Source: Faecalibacterium prausnitzii
Lineage (GTDB): Bacteria > Bacillota > Clostridia > Oscillospirales > Ruminococcaceae
Reading direction: 5' to 3'
Length of the DNA stretch: 64,000 bases
NCBI GenBank assembly: GCA_004558805.1
Contig: SFDE01000001.1
Span: 132,923-196,922 of the forward strand
Numbering within the stretch: the first letter of the stretch is position 1; each line of letters starts with the position of its first letter. The notes below the pieces were generated by a model. The model made no database searches. It was not told the DNA's origin and was given only the letters and a program-made list of their open reading frames with translations. Position numbers and translations under genes: made by a program. Of the stretch, positions 7,638 to 15,838 are shown piece after piece.

Positions 7638-7724
7638 TTATTCCTGTGTTTTGCCGGAGATTCCAAAAAGCCTGCGCAGCACGCCCCGCAGACATCTGGG
7701 GCTTTTGAGAACGATGACCTGCAT
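7638..7724 (-). CDS. spoVM: SpoVM, amphipathic spore-coat anchor peptide (28 aa)
   Basis: A 28-codon gene, too small for most gene finders. The product begins MQVIVLKSPRCLRGVLR and ends GISGKTQE. It aligns without gaps to B. subtilis SpoVM (MKFYTIKLPKFLGG...). The key Pro9 is present, with basic residues on one face (Lys7, Arg10, Arg13, Arg17, Arg18) and hydrophobic ones on the other, then LFG before a polar tail. SpoVM inserts into the curved forespore outer membrane and recruits SpoIVA. Position supports the call: it follows thiN as in B. subtilis. Start: AAGGAAAGG lies upstream, and ATG 7724 gives the canonical length (ATG 7730 would add two residues). A TATACT lies upstream, but I cannot tell a sigma-A from a mother-cell promoter there. 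Confidence 0.85.
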   Translation of the reverse strand: MQVIVLKSPRCLRGVLRRLFGISGKTQE

Positions 7725-7787
7725 ACCCATCCCGCCTTTCCTTCGGATACTACAGTATAGGCAGCCGGGGTCCGGAATGTTCCTTTT

Positions 7788-8420
7788 TTAATCCGGCAGG
7801 GTCTCCACCACCACCAGCGCACCCTTGCGGGTGGAGATGGTGATGCAGTCCGAGCCTTGGGCATATTCATTGCTGACCCCCAGCGGGTAGCCTGCGGTCA
7901 GCACAGCATCCGTCAGCTCGTAGAAAGACCCCTGCTCACAGACCCCCTCAGAACGACCTTCCGTGGGAAAGACTGAGAGGTAAAAAAACTGTTCTCTGGG
8001 GTAGCGGCGGGTCTCCCCCGGCATCACAAAGGTGATGCGGGAGCGCTCATCCTGCAGGGTGGCACGGGTCCCCCGCTGTTCCAGCCCAAGACCGGTGCAG
8101 AGATTTGCCAGCGTGTGCTCCATCCGCCTGCCCCCCAGCACCCCCAGCAGCAGTACCTCATCAAAGCCTTTCTGGGTGGCAAGCTTTGCAGCATACTCGG
8201 TGTCCGTATCGTCCTTGACGTGGGGCAGGACCACCACATCGTCCTCCTGCGGGGGACAGGGTGCGGTGTCAAAATCCCCTACGATAATGTCCGGTTTGCA
8301 GCCCAGAGGCACACAGTTGCGGTAGCCTGCATCGCAGGCGATGATAAAATCATCCTCCCGCAGCAGCCCCGCAAGTTCCGGCGAGACCGGGCACGCCGAC
8401 AAGATCACACAACGCGACAT
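7788..8420 (-). CDS. thiN: Thiamine pyrophosphokinase
   Basis: Transfers pyrophosphate from ATP to thiamine to make thiamine diphosphate (cytoplasmic). The 210-residue product shows the family's N-terminal IIACDAGYRNCVPLG, PDIIVGDFDTA with the catalytic acidic residues, then KDDTDTEYA and LLGVLGGRRMEHTLANL. Start at ATG 8420, preceded by GAGGAT. It begins 20 bp after rsgA and is followed by spoVM. B. subtilis has rpe between rsgA and thiN; here it is absent. Confidence 0.92.
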   Translation of the reverse strand: MSRCVILSACPVSPELAGLLREDDFIIACDAGYRNCVPLGCKPDIIVGDFDTAPCPPQEDDVVVLPHVKDDTDTEYAAKLATQKGFDEVLLLGVLGGRRMEHTLANLCTGLGLEQRGTRATLQDERSRITFVMPGETRRYPREQFFYLSVFPTEGRSEGVCEQGSFYELTDAVLTAGYPLGVSNEYAQGSDCITISTRKGALVVVETLPD

Positions 8421-8440
8421 AGTATCCTCATTCCTTGTTT

Positions 8441-9322
8441 TTACAGCGTTCGGGGGCGCTGCCAGTCCTTGACATCCTTGACCTCGTCGTACATGGCACA
8501 ATAGCTGTCGTACCGGGTCTGGGACAGCTTGCCCTCCGCCAGTGCGGCACGGACGGCACAGCCCTTTTCGGAGCGGTGGGAGCAGCCGGTAAACTGGCAC
8601 TCCCCCAGATAGGGTCCAAATTCCGGAAAGGCGTGCTCCAGATTTTCCTTTGGGATAAAGCCGGCACGGTTTGCTTCCAGACTGGCAAAGCCCGGGGTGT
8701 CCGCAATGCGTCCGCCGAATGCCTCGAAAATGGTCACCTCCCGTGTGGTATGGCGACCACGTCCCAGTTTCTGGCTGATCTCACCGGTCTCCCGTTCCAC
8801 CTCCGGCAGCAGCGCATTCAACAGGGTGGATTTGCCCACGCCGGAGTTGCCGCAAAAGGCACACAGCCGCCCGTTGATCCACTGCCTGACCTCTTCCAGT
8901 CCTTCGCCAGTGTCATAGCTGATCCGGATAAAGGGCAGGGTGGACTTTTCGTATGCCTGCTGCAAAAATGCCGCCTCGGCAAGGTCGCCCTTGGTGCAGA
9001 CGATCACCGGCTGCACTCCTTTATCCACGGCGATCGCCGAAAGCTTATCCAGCACCAGAGTGCTGGGGGTGGGCTGGGTGGTGCTTGCCACAAGGAACAG
9101 CACATCCAGATTTGCCACCGGGGGACGCACGAACACATTCCGGCGGGGTGCGATCTCGGCGATGACTGCCGCACCGTTTTCGGTTTCCAGTGTGACCTCA
9201 TCCCCTGCCACCGGCACGATCTTCTTTTTGCGGAAGATGCCCCGGGGCTTGCACTCCACGATGCCCTCCGGCGTCTTGACATAGTAAAATCCGCCGATGC
9301 CTTTTACGATATAGCCCTTCAT
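8441..9322 (-). CDS. rsgA: Ribosome small-subunit-dependent GTPase A
   Basis: Circularly permuted GTPase that checks late 30S ribosome maturation. The 293-residue product has an N-terminal OB domain, then G4 (CTKGDL), G1 P-loop GNSGVGKSTLLNAL near 168-181, G3 DTPGF, and a C-terminal zinc knuckle (CQFTGCSHRSEKGCAV). The start chosen is ATG 9322 with GGAGG 6 nt upstream. The ATG at 9328 sits directly on the ribosome site and is less likely. It lies 12 bp after the PASTA kinase gene, whose B. subtilis counterpart phosphorylates this GTPase. Confidence 0.95.
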   Translation of the reverse strand: MKGYIVKGIGGFYYVKTPEGIVECKPRGIFRKKKIVPVAGDEVTLETENGAAVIAEIAPRRNVFVRPPVANLDVLFLVASTTQPTPSTLVLDKLSAIAVDKGVQPVIVCTKGDLAEAAFLQQAYEKSTLPFIRISYDTGEGLEEVRQWINGRLCAFCGNSGVGKSTLLNALLPEVERETGEISQKLGRGRHTTREVTIFEAFGGRIADTPGFASLEANRAGFIPKENLEHAFPEFGPYLGECQFTGCSHRSEKGCAVRAALAEGKLSQTRYDSYCAMYDEVKDVKDWQRPRTL

Positions 9323-9334
9323 GCACATCCTCCG

Positions 9335-11194
9335 TCAGCCCAGCAGCGACGACCAGAAGTCGCCAAAGCCGCCGGAAAATCCGCCGCCGGAGCTGGGTTC
9401 CTCAGTAGCTGCGGAGCTGGAAGAAGAACTTCCGCCCCACAGCTCATCCCACCAGCCGCCTTCTCCGGAGGACGAAGGTGCCTCCGATTCGGGTTCCGGT
9501 CCGGCGCTGACCACGATGTTGACCCGATCGTTCAGCTTTACGGTGGAACCAGCCTGAGGATCCTGCCCGATGATGGCACCTGCAGGCTGGTCGCTGTACT
9601 GCTCGGTCTGGCTGCCCAGACCCAGACGGTTCTGCACCAGCAGGGTGCGGGCATCATCCACGGTCAAGCCGATCAGCGAGGGTACCTTGGTGGTGGTTGC
9701 CACCTGGGGACGGCTGATATAGACGATGACGGTGCTACCCGCCTCCACCTGAGTGCCTGCGGCGGGGTCAGTGCGGATGACCGCACCGGAGGCGACCGAG
9801 GTGTCCACAGCCTGGGTCACCAGCACCGAGACTCCCAGATCCTTCAGCTGCTGTTCCGCATCCGACTGGACGTAGTTGGTCAGATCCGGCACCGTGACAT
9901 ACTGGGTGCCCAGACTGACGGTAAGGGTCACGCTCTGCCCCTCCCGCACGTTGCGTCCGGAGACCGGGGACTGCTTGTAGATATAGCCTGCCGCATAGTT
10001 GCTGTTGTATTCCTGCTCCCATGTGACCTTGATCTGACCGGAGGCGATCTGATCCACCGCCTGTGCCTGTTCCTGGGTCATACCGATATAGTCCCCCAGC
10101 ACGATATCCGCCTTGTTGTTCATCAGGTTGGAGGAATCATTCAGGATCAGATAGTTCAGCAGCATGCAGGCAATACAGAATGCAATGGTAATGCCCAGCA
10201 GTGCCGGAAGGAAGATCGTCTTGCGTTTTTTTCTGCGGGGAGCGGAAGGCTCCGGCTGGCGATGTGCTCTGTTCTGATTCATCGTGCGTTTCACCACCTT
10301 TTCGGGTGCATCTTCTGTAATATACTGATATTCAAACATGACCGAGGGATTCTGGACATAGGTGTCCAGTGCGTCCAGCATCTCCCGGGCGGAAGCGTAG
10401 CGGTTCTGGGGCAGCTTTGCCATTGCCTTTTCGGTGATCTCCACCAGTGCGCCGGGCACTTCCGGTGCGATCTCCCGCAGGGACTTGGGCTGATCCGAGA
10501 TCTGTTTGATCGCCACCTCCACCACATCGTCGGCGTCAAAGGGCAGATGACCGGAAAGCATCTCGTACATCATGACGCCTACGGAGTAGATGTCGCTGGT
10601 GCAGTCGGTCTCGTCGCCTTTTGCCTGCTCCGGGCTGATATAGTGGACGCTGCCCATTGCCTTGCCCACCAGCAGCTGATTGTCTGCCCGGGAGATCCGT
10701 GCAATGCCAAAATCCATCATCCGCAGCTGCCCGTTGTCCAGCAGCATGATGTTCTGGGGCTTGATATCCCGGTGGACCACCCCGTTTGCGTGGGCGTGTT
10801 CCAGTGCCTTGAGGATCTGAGAGATAAAGTGCACCGTTTCCCGGCTGCTGAGCTTTCCTCCCCGCTCGTTCAGGTACTCCCGCAGGGTCATGCCGTCCAC
10901 GTATTCCATGACGATATACTGCAGATCGTTGTTGACCGACACGTCATAGACCTTGACGATGTTGGGATGGTTCAGCAGCGAGATCGCCTTGGATTCGTTT
11001 TTGAAGCGGCGGACCAGATCCGGGTCGTGCGTGTATTCCTGCCGCAGCACCTTTACCGCCACCACCGTGCCCACCGGCACGGGACCGTTGTGTCCCAGCA
11101 TCACTGCCTTGTAGACGTTTGCCATGCCGCCGGATCCGATGAGTTCCCGGACCTCGTACAGCCCGTCCAGCTTTTTGCCGATCAGATTATCCAT
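9335..11194 (-). CDS. prkC: PASTA-domain Ser/Thr protein kinase (PrkC/PknB family)
   Basis: A membrane kinase that senses muropeptides or lipid II through external PASTA domains and controls growth, wall synthesis and, in Bacillus, spore germination. Kinase domain about 12-275: GSGGMANVYKA, VAVKVL lysine, HRDIKPQN catalytic loop, DFGIAR, and a SPEQAKG activation segment. A basic stretch RRKKRK precedes one membrane helix at about 327-350. Three PASTA repeats follow (about 362-568). The 619-residue protein ends in an unusual Ser/Gly-rich tail with aromatic residues (GGWWDELWGG, FGDFWSSLLG). It overlaps the PP2C phosphatase gene by 8 bp, the standard kinase/phosphatase pair. Confidence 0.96.
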   Translation of the reverse strand: MDNLIGKKLDGLYEVRELIGSGGMANVYKAVMLGHNGPVPVGTVVAVKVLRQEYTHDPDLVRRFKNESKAISLLNHPNIVKVYDVSVNNDLQYIVMEYVDGMTLREYLNERGGKLSSRETVHFISQILKALEHAHANGVVHRDIKPQNIMLLDNGQLRMMDFGIARISRADNQLLVGKAMGSVHYISPEQAKGDETDCTSDIYSVGVMMYEMLSGHLPFDADDVVEVAIKQISDQPKSLREIAPEVPGALVEITEKAMAKLPQNRYASAREMLDALDTYVQNPSVMFEYQYITEDAPEKVVKRTMNQNRAHRQPEPSAPRRKKRKTIFLPALLGITIAFCIACMLLNYLILNDSSNLMNNKADIVLGDYIGMTQEQAQAVDQIASGQIKVTWEQEYNSNYAAGYIYKQSPVSGRNVREGQSVTLTVSLGTQYVTVPDLTNYVQSDAEQQLKDLGVSVLVTQAVDTSVASGAVIRTDPAAGTQVEAGSTVIVYISRPQVATTTKVPSLIGLTVDDARTLLVQNRLGLGSQTEQYSDQPAGAIIGQDPQAGSTVKLNDRVNIVVSAGPEPESEAPSSSGEGGWWDELWGGSSSSSSAATEEPSSGGGFSGGFGDFWSSLLG

Positions 11195-11936
11195 GACGCA
11201 CCTCCATGGGTTCCACCTGCATCAGCAGGGCGGTGATGTTGTCCGACCCGCCGTTCTCGTTGGCGGTGCGGATCATCCGGTCTGGCAGATCGTAAAAGCT
11301 CTCCGTGCGCAGCAGCTGTTCCAGCTGTGCCTTGGGCACCGCATTGGTCAGCCCGTCGGAACACAGCAGCAGTTCATCCCCCGGCTGCACCTCCAGCTGG
11401 GTGAACTCCGGAACCAGCCGGTAATCCACCCCCAGTGCCCGGGTGATGATGTTTTTCTGGGGATGGTGCTCTGCTTCCTCCACCGTGATGGTACCGCAGT
11501 CTACCAGTTCCTGTACATAGGAGTGGTCGTGGGTGAGCTGGGTAAGTTTCCCATCCCGGAACAGATACCCACGGGAATCTCCCGCATGGCACAGGTACGC
11601 CTTGCCGGAGCGCACCAGTGCGCACACCGCCGTTGTTCCCATGCCGGCAAGGGTCTCGTCCTGCGCCGCTTTCTGGAATACAAAGCGGTTGGCGCTGAGC
11701 AGGGTCTTGCGCAGAAAATCCTCTTCTTCCCCGGGCAGGCAGCGGCTGTACTGCTGCTGGAAGCAGCGCTCGATCACATCGCAGGCGCTGCGGGATGCTT
11801 CCTGCCCGCCTCGTGCGCCGCCCATACCGTCACAGACCAGCCCCCACGCCGCATCGCCGGGCAGTTCCCCGGCACGGTAGTCGTCCTGATTATCCTGCCG
11901 GACCCGCCCTACGTCCGTTTTTCCTGCAAGTTTCAT
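11187..11936 (-). CDS. prpC: PP2C-family Ser/Thr phosphatase (PrpC/Stp)
   Basis: Metal-dependent phosphatase reversing PASTA-kinase phosphorylation. The 249-residue product carries the PP2C metal ligands in RQDNQDDY (near 13-20), CDGMGGARGG (near 39-48), GMGTTAVCALV, HAGDSRGY, LTHDHSYV, LCSDGLTNA and GGSDNITALL. It overlaps the kinase gene downstream by 8 bp and follows rlmN by 16 bp. This is the same order as in B. subtilis. Confidence 0.95.
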   Translation of the reverse strand: MKLAGKTDVGRVRQDNQDDYRAGELPGDAAWGLVCDGMGGARGGQEASRSACDVIERCFQQQYSRCLPGEEEDFLRKTLLSANRFVFQKAAQDETLAGMGTTAVCALVRSGKAYLCHAGDSRGYLFRDGKLTQLTHDHSYVQELVDCGTITVEEAEHHPQKNIITRALGVDYRLVPEFTQLEVQPGDELLLCSDGLTNAVPKAQLEQLLRTESFYDLPDRMIRTANENGGSDNITALLMQVEPMEVRHG

Positions 11937-11952
11937 AGCCTTCTCCTTCTGC

Positions 11953-12993
11953 TCATGCCTTTCCGTTCATCTCATCCCGGCGCAGCTGTCCGCAGGCGGC
12001 ACTGATCTCACTTCCCAGACGGCGGCGCACCGTGGCATTGACCCCGAGGCTTTCCAGCTTCTGCTGGAACCGCCGCACATTTGCCGCATCGGTGGCAGAG
12101 TAGGGGCTGCCGTCCACCGGGTTGATGGGGATAAGGTTCACATGAGCGCCCATGCCACGGATCAGATCCGACAGCTGCTTTGCGCAGGCATCGGAATCAT
12201 TGACCCCCCGCACCATGGAATATTCAAAGCTGACCCGGCGCCCGGTGGTGTCCTGATAGCGGCGCACCGCCTCCATGAGCTGCTCCACCGGGTAGGCGTC
12301 GTTGACCGGCATCATGCTGCTGCGGATCTGGTTGTTGGGGGCGTGCAGGGACACCGAAAGGGTCAGCTGCAATTTCTTTTCTGCCAGCTGATCGATCTTG
12401 GGCACCAGACCGCAGGTGGAAAGGCTGATGTTGCGCATCCCGATGTTGACGCCCTCCGGGGAGGTGATATTTTCCAGAAACCGCATCACTTCGTCAAAAT
12501 TATCCAGTGGCTCCCCGATGCCCATCAGCACGATGTGGGAAATACGCTCCCCGATGTCCTTTTGGGCAGTGTAGATCTCGGAGCAGATCTCTCCTGCTTC
12601 CAGATTGCGCACCCGTCCTGCCTGCGTGGAAGCGCAGAACCGGCAGCCCATGCGGCAGCCCACCTGGGTGGACACGCACACCGTGTTGCCGTAGTGGTAG
12701 CGCATGACCACCGTTTCGATGCAGTTGCCGTCTGCCATCTGCAGCAGATATTTCACCGTGCCGTCCTTTGCTTCCTGACGACGCTGGATCCGGGGGGCGG
12801 CAATATAAAAGTTTTCTTCCAGTTTTGCCAGCAGAGTCTTGGGCTGATCGGTCATTGCCGAAAACTCGGTGACCAGCTTCTGATGCACCCAGTGGAAGAT
12901 CTGCTTTGCCCGGAAACCCGGCTGTCCCAGTGCTTTCAGCTCAGCGGACAGCTGTTCCAGCGTCAGAGAAGAAATACAGCGTTTTTGTTCCAT
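11953..12993 (-). CDS. rlmN: 23S rRNA (A2503-C2) / tRNA (A37-C2) methyltransferase
   Basis: Radical-SAM methyltransferase that methylates C2 of A2503 in 23S rRNA and A37 of some tRNAs. The 346-residue product has the radical-SAM triad in CRMGCRFCAS (near 117-126), LMGIGEPLDNFD for SAM binding, and the two catalytic cysteines in STCGLV and AACGQLR near the C-terminus. Full length. It sits between rsmB and the phosphatase in the long operon. Confidence 0.96.
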   Translation of the reverse strand: MEQKRCISSLTLEQLSAELKALGQPGFRAKQIFHWVHQKLVTEFSAMTDQPKTLLAKLEENFYIAAPRIQRRQEAKDGTVKYLLQMADGNCIETVVMRYHYGNTVCVSTQVGCRMGCRFCASTQAGRVRNLEAGEICSEIYTAQKDIGERISHIVLMGIGEPLDNFDEVMRFLENITSPEGVNIGMRNISLSTCGLVPKIDQLAEKKLQLTLSVSLHAPNNQIRSSMMPVNDAYPVEQLMEAVRRYQDTTGRRVSFEYSMVRGVNDSDACAKQLSDLIRGMGAHVNLIPINPVDGSPYSATDAANVRRFQQKLESLGVNATVRRRLGSEISAACGQLRRDEMNGKA

Positions 12994-13044
12994 TGTGTTC
13001 TCCTATTGTTTACTACGAATGAGCCATGCCTTTTCTTGCAGGGT

Positions 13045-14364
13045 TCAGGGTGCTTTTTTCATGGCACACAGGAAAAAGCCATCCATACCGGTACGGCTGG
13101 GCACTGAAAGACAGCCCCATTCTCCCACCGTCATGCCTGCAGGCATCTCCACCTCCGGCTCCAGCACCGAAAACTCCGGGTGACGCTGCAGAAATGCGGC
13201 GACCTGCTGCTGATTTTCTGCCGGATCGATGGTGCAGGTGGAGTACACCAGCCGTCCCCCGGGTTTGAGCAGCTGCGCTGCCGTATCCAGAATGGACGCC
13301 TGCACGGCGTGCAGCTCTGCCTGCCGCTGCGGCTCCAGTTTTTTGTAGCGCAGGTCCGGCTTTTTTGCCAGTATGCCCAGCCCGCTGCAGGGTACATCCG
13401 TAAGGATGCGGTCTGCCAGCGGCAAAGAGGGGTCCCGCTTTGTGGCATCGCTGCACCGGGTCTTTACGTTGGTAAGACCCATGCGGTCCACTGCTGTGCG
13501 GATCAGCCCCACACGGTTCTCGGCTGCATCGCAGCTGAAAAGCGTGCCGGTATTCTGCATCTGTTCCGCCAGCAGGATGGTCTTGCCGCCGGGGGCAGCG
13601 CACAGGTCCAGCACCGTTTCCCCGGGCTTTGCCCCCACGCAAAGGGCGGCAAGCTGACTCGCCTGCCCTTCCACATGGTAATAGCCCTTGCGGAACAGCT
13701 CCTGCTCCGCCGGGCTGCCCTGAAACCGTGCCAGAACGCTGCCGGGCACAATGCCGGGCTGCGCCTCCACGCCGCATTCTGCAAGATTTGCACAAAGCTC
13801 CGGCACGGTGGTCCGGAGGGGGTTTGCACGGAGGCTGGTAAGTCCGCTGTCTGCGCTGCGGGTCAAAATCTCCAGTGCCTCCTCCGGATAGTTCCTGCTA
13901 AGGAACTGCGCCACATCCTGCCCGGCAGAACCCAGCACCATAAGCCGCTGGACTTCGTCGGCAAAGACCGCCTTGTCCAGATCGTATCCGCAGGCACGGC
14001 GGAGGACCGCATTGACCAGCCCGGAGGCGCTGGACTTTTTAAAGCTTCGGGTCAGCTTGACCGCCTCGTTCACGGCGGCAGACACCGGCACCTGCATATA
14101 GCGCGCCTGTGCCAGAGCGGAACGCAGGATCTCCCGCACCGGGGGGTCCAGCTTGGCAAGACCCTTGGGCAGAAACTGCTCCAGAATATAGTCCAGAGTG
14201 CCCCGGTGTTCCAGCACCGTATAGAAAATGGCGCTGGCAAATGCTTTATCCCGCCCTTCCAGCTCCTGACGCCGCAGCTCGGCATCCAGAACAAGATTGG
14301 AAAAGCCGTCCTGTTCCTGACGCACCAGCGCTGCCACCGCTGCTGCCCGGGGATTCGCCCCCAT
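13045..14364 (-). CDS. rsmB: 16S rRNA (cytosine-967-C5) methyltransferase
   Basis: A 439-residue RsmB. An N-terminal NusB-like RNA-binding domain (about 1-140) precedes the SAM methyltransferase domain with LDLCAAPGGKT (near 246-256). The two cysteines of m5C enzymes appear in DVPCSGLG and YSTCTIDP. The start codon overlaps the fmt stop (ATGA), indicating translational coupling. Confidence 0.95.
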   Translation of the reverse strand: MGANPRAAAVAALVRQEQDGFSNLVLDAELRRQELEGRDKAFASAIFYTVLEHRGTLDYILEQFLPKGLAKLDPPVREILRSALAQARYMQVPVSAAVNEAVKLTRSFKKSSASGLVNAVLRRACGYDLDKAVFADEVQRLMVLGSAGQDVAQFLSRNYPEEALEILTRSADSGLTSLRANPLRTTVPELCANLAECGVEAQPGIVPGSVLARFQGSPAEQELFRKGYYHVEGQASQLAALCVGAKPGETVLDLCAAPGGKTILLAEQMQNTGTLFSCDAAENRVGLIRTAVDRMGLTNVKTRCSDATKRDPSLPLADRILTDVPCSGLGILAKKPDLRYKKLEPQRQAELHAVQASILDTAAQLLKPGGRLVYSTCTIDPAENQQQVAAFLQRHPEFSVLEPEVEMPAGMTVGEWGCLSVPSRTGMDGFFLCAMKKAP

Positions 14365-15284
14365 CAGAGCAGGTCCCCCGTTTTCAGACGCAGACCGGCA
14401 GCAAAGGCAGTGCCCTCCATGGGCTTCTTGCCCTCCGGTACCACCTGCAGCAACTGGACGGCGCCTTCACCGCATGCCACGGTCAAGGGCTTGGTGGCAA
14501 GCACCGTGCCCGGAGCCTCCCCCGCCGATGCCGCCACACGGCACTGATTCACCTTGAGCTTTTTGCCGCCGGAGGTCACAAACCATGCCCCGGGCCAGGG
14601 ATTCATGCCCCGGACCCAGTTGTGGATGTGTTCCGCCGTATCCGTAAGATGGAACTCTGCCATCTCCTTGCTGAGCATGGGGGCAAGGGTGGCATGCTCA
14701 TGGTCCTGCACCACAGGCTTCAGCCTGCCCTGCTCTATGGCGGGGATGGTCTGGCACAGGACCTGTGCACCCACCGCCGTCACCCGGTCGAACAGCTCGC
14801 CGCTGGTCTCCTCCGGGTCAATGGCGATCCTCTCACAGCGGAGCACATCGCCGGTATCCAGACCCTCATCCATCTGCATGATGGACACGCCGGTCTCCGG
14901 GTCCCCGTTCAGCACCGACCACTGTACCGGTGCGCTGCCCCGGTACTTGGGCAGCAGGGAAACATGGAGGTTGATGCAGCCATGCTTCGGGATGCTCAGC
15001 ACGCTGGCGGGCAGAATGCAGCCGTATGCCACCACCACGATCAGTTCCGGCGCAAGGGTACGGATATTTTCGTCCTCGCTGCCGTCCCGTAGGGTCCGGG
15101 GCTGGAACACCGGGGTGCCATGCTCCAGTGCCACTTCCTTTACCGGAGGTGCGGTGAGCACCTGCTTGCGTCCCACCGGTTTATCCCGGCGGGTGTATAC
15201 GCCGCAGATCTCATGACCGGCGGCGTACAGCGCTTTGAGGCACTCTGCGGCAATGTCCGGGGTACCCATGAAAAGAATGCGCAT
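14364..15284 (-). CDS. fmt: Methionyl-tRNA formyltransferase
   Basis: Formylates initiator Met-tRNA using 10-formyl-THF, the product of the folate enzymes at 3.8-5.9 kb. The 306-residue product starts MRILFMGTPDIAAECL, has the catalytic segment SLLPKYRGSAPVQWSVLNG, IMQMDEGLDTGD, and a C-terminal OB domain. The start at 15284 overlaps the def stop by one base. An in-frame extension further upstream lies inside def and is rejected. Confidence 0.96.
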   Translation of the reverse strand: MRILFMGTPDIAAECLKALYAAGHEICGVYTRRDKPVGRKQVLTAPPVKEVALEHGTPVFQPRTLRDGSEDENIRTLAPELIVVVAYGCILPASVLSIPKHGCINLHVSLLPKYRGSAPVQWSVLNGDPETGVSIMQMDEGLDTGDVLRCERIAIDPEETSGELFDRVTAVGAQVLCQTIPAIEQGRLKPVVQDHEHATLAPMLSKEMAEFHLTDTAEHIHNWVRGMNPWPGAWFVTSGGKKLKVNQCRVAASAGEAPGTVLATKPLTVACGEGAVQLLQVVPEGKKPMEGTAFAAGLRLKTGDLL

Positions 15285-15820
15285 TACTTGTTTCCTTTCG
15301 CTTTCCGGGCAGCTTCCTTGCCCTCTTCGGTATCCTCGTAGAAATACTCGCTGGACTCCATGATGGTGATGCCGTCCAGATGGTCGTTCTCGTGCTGGAT
15401 GCACCGTGCCAGGAGGTCCTCTGCCTCCAGCTCGAACCACTCGCCGTGGCGGTCCTGTGCACGGACCTTTACTGCAGCCGGACGGGTCACAGCGCCGTTG
15501 TGCCCCGGGAAGGACAGGCAGCCCTCGTAGGCAGTCTCCTCATCCTCGGACACAGCGATGATCTCCGGGTTCACAAAGTCGATAAACTTGTACTGGTAGT
15601 CTGCAGGGATCTCCTCCGGCGCATCGGTGGTATCCCACACCACGAACAGGCGACGCAGCATGCCCACCTGCGGTCCTGCCAGACCCACACCATCGGCAGC
15701 GATCATCGTTTCCCGCATGTCGTCCAGCAGGGTGGCAAGGCGGTCATCAAAGTTGGTCACAGGGCGGCAGACCTTGTTCAGGATGGGGTCGCCTTCTTTT
15801 ACAATGTTACGGATAGCCAT
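15284..15820 (-). CDS. def: Peptide deformylase
   Basis: Removes the formyl group from nascent N-termini; partner of fmt. The 178-residue product has the three signature motifs: GVGLAGPQVG (near 46-55), EGCLSFPG (metal cysteine), and QHENDHLDG with the HExxH histidines and glutamate. The start at 15820 is set by GGAGG 8 nt upstream; an earlier in-frame ATG would lie on the other side of that site. It lies 18 bp after priA. Confidence 0.96.
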   Translation of the reverse strand: MAIRNIVKEGDPILNKVCRPVTNFDDRLATLLDDMRETMIAADGVGLAGPQVGMLRRLFVVWDTTDAPEEIPADYQYKFIDFVNPEIIAVSEDEETAYEGCLSFPGHNGAVTRPAAVKVRAQDRHGEWFELEAEDLLARCIQHENDHLDGITIMESSEYFYEDTEEGKEAARKAKGNK

Positions 15821-15838
15821 GAATGGTACCTCCAAAAT

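Noticed and set aside
7571..7870. Longer minus-strand frame running through the thiN-spoVM gap in another frame
   Set aside because: It crosses the spoVM terminator, lacks family similarity and a ribosome site; the short spoVM frame fits far better.
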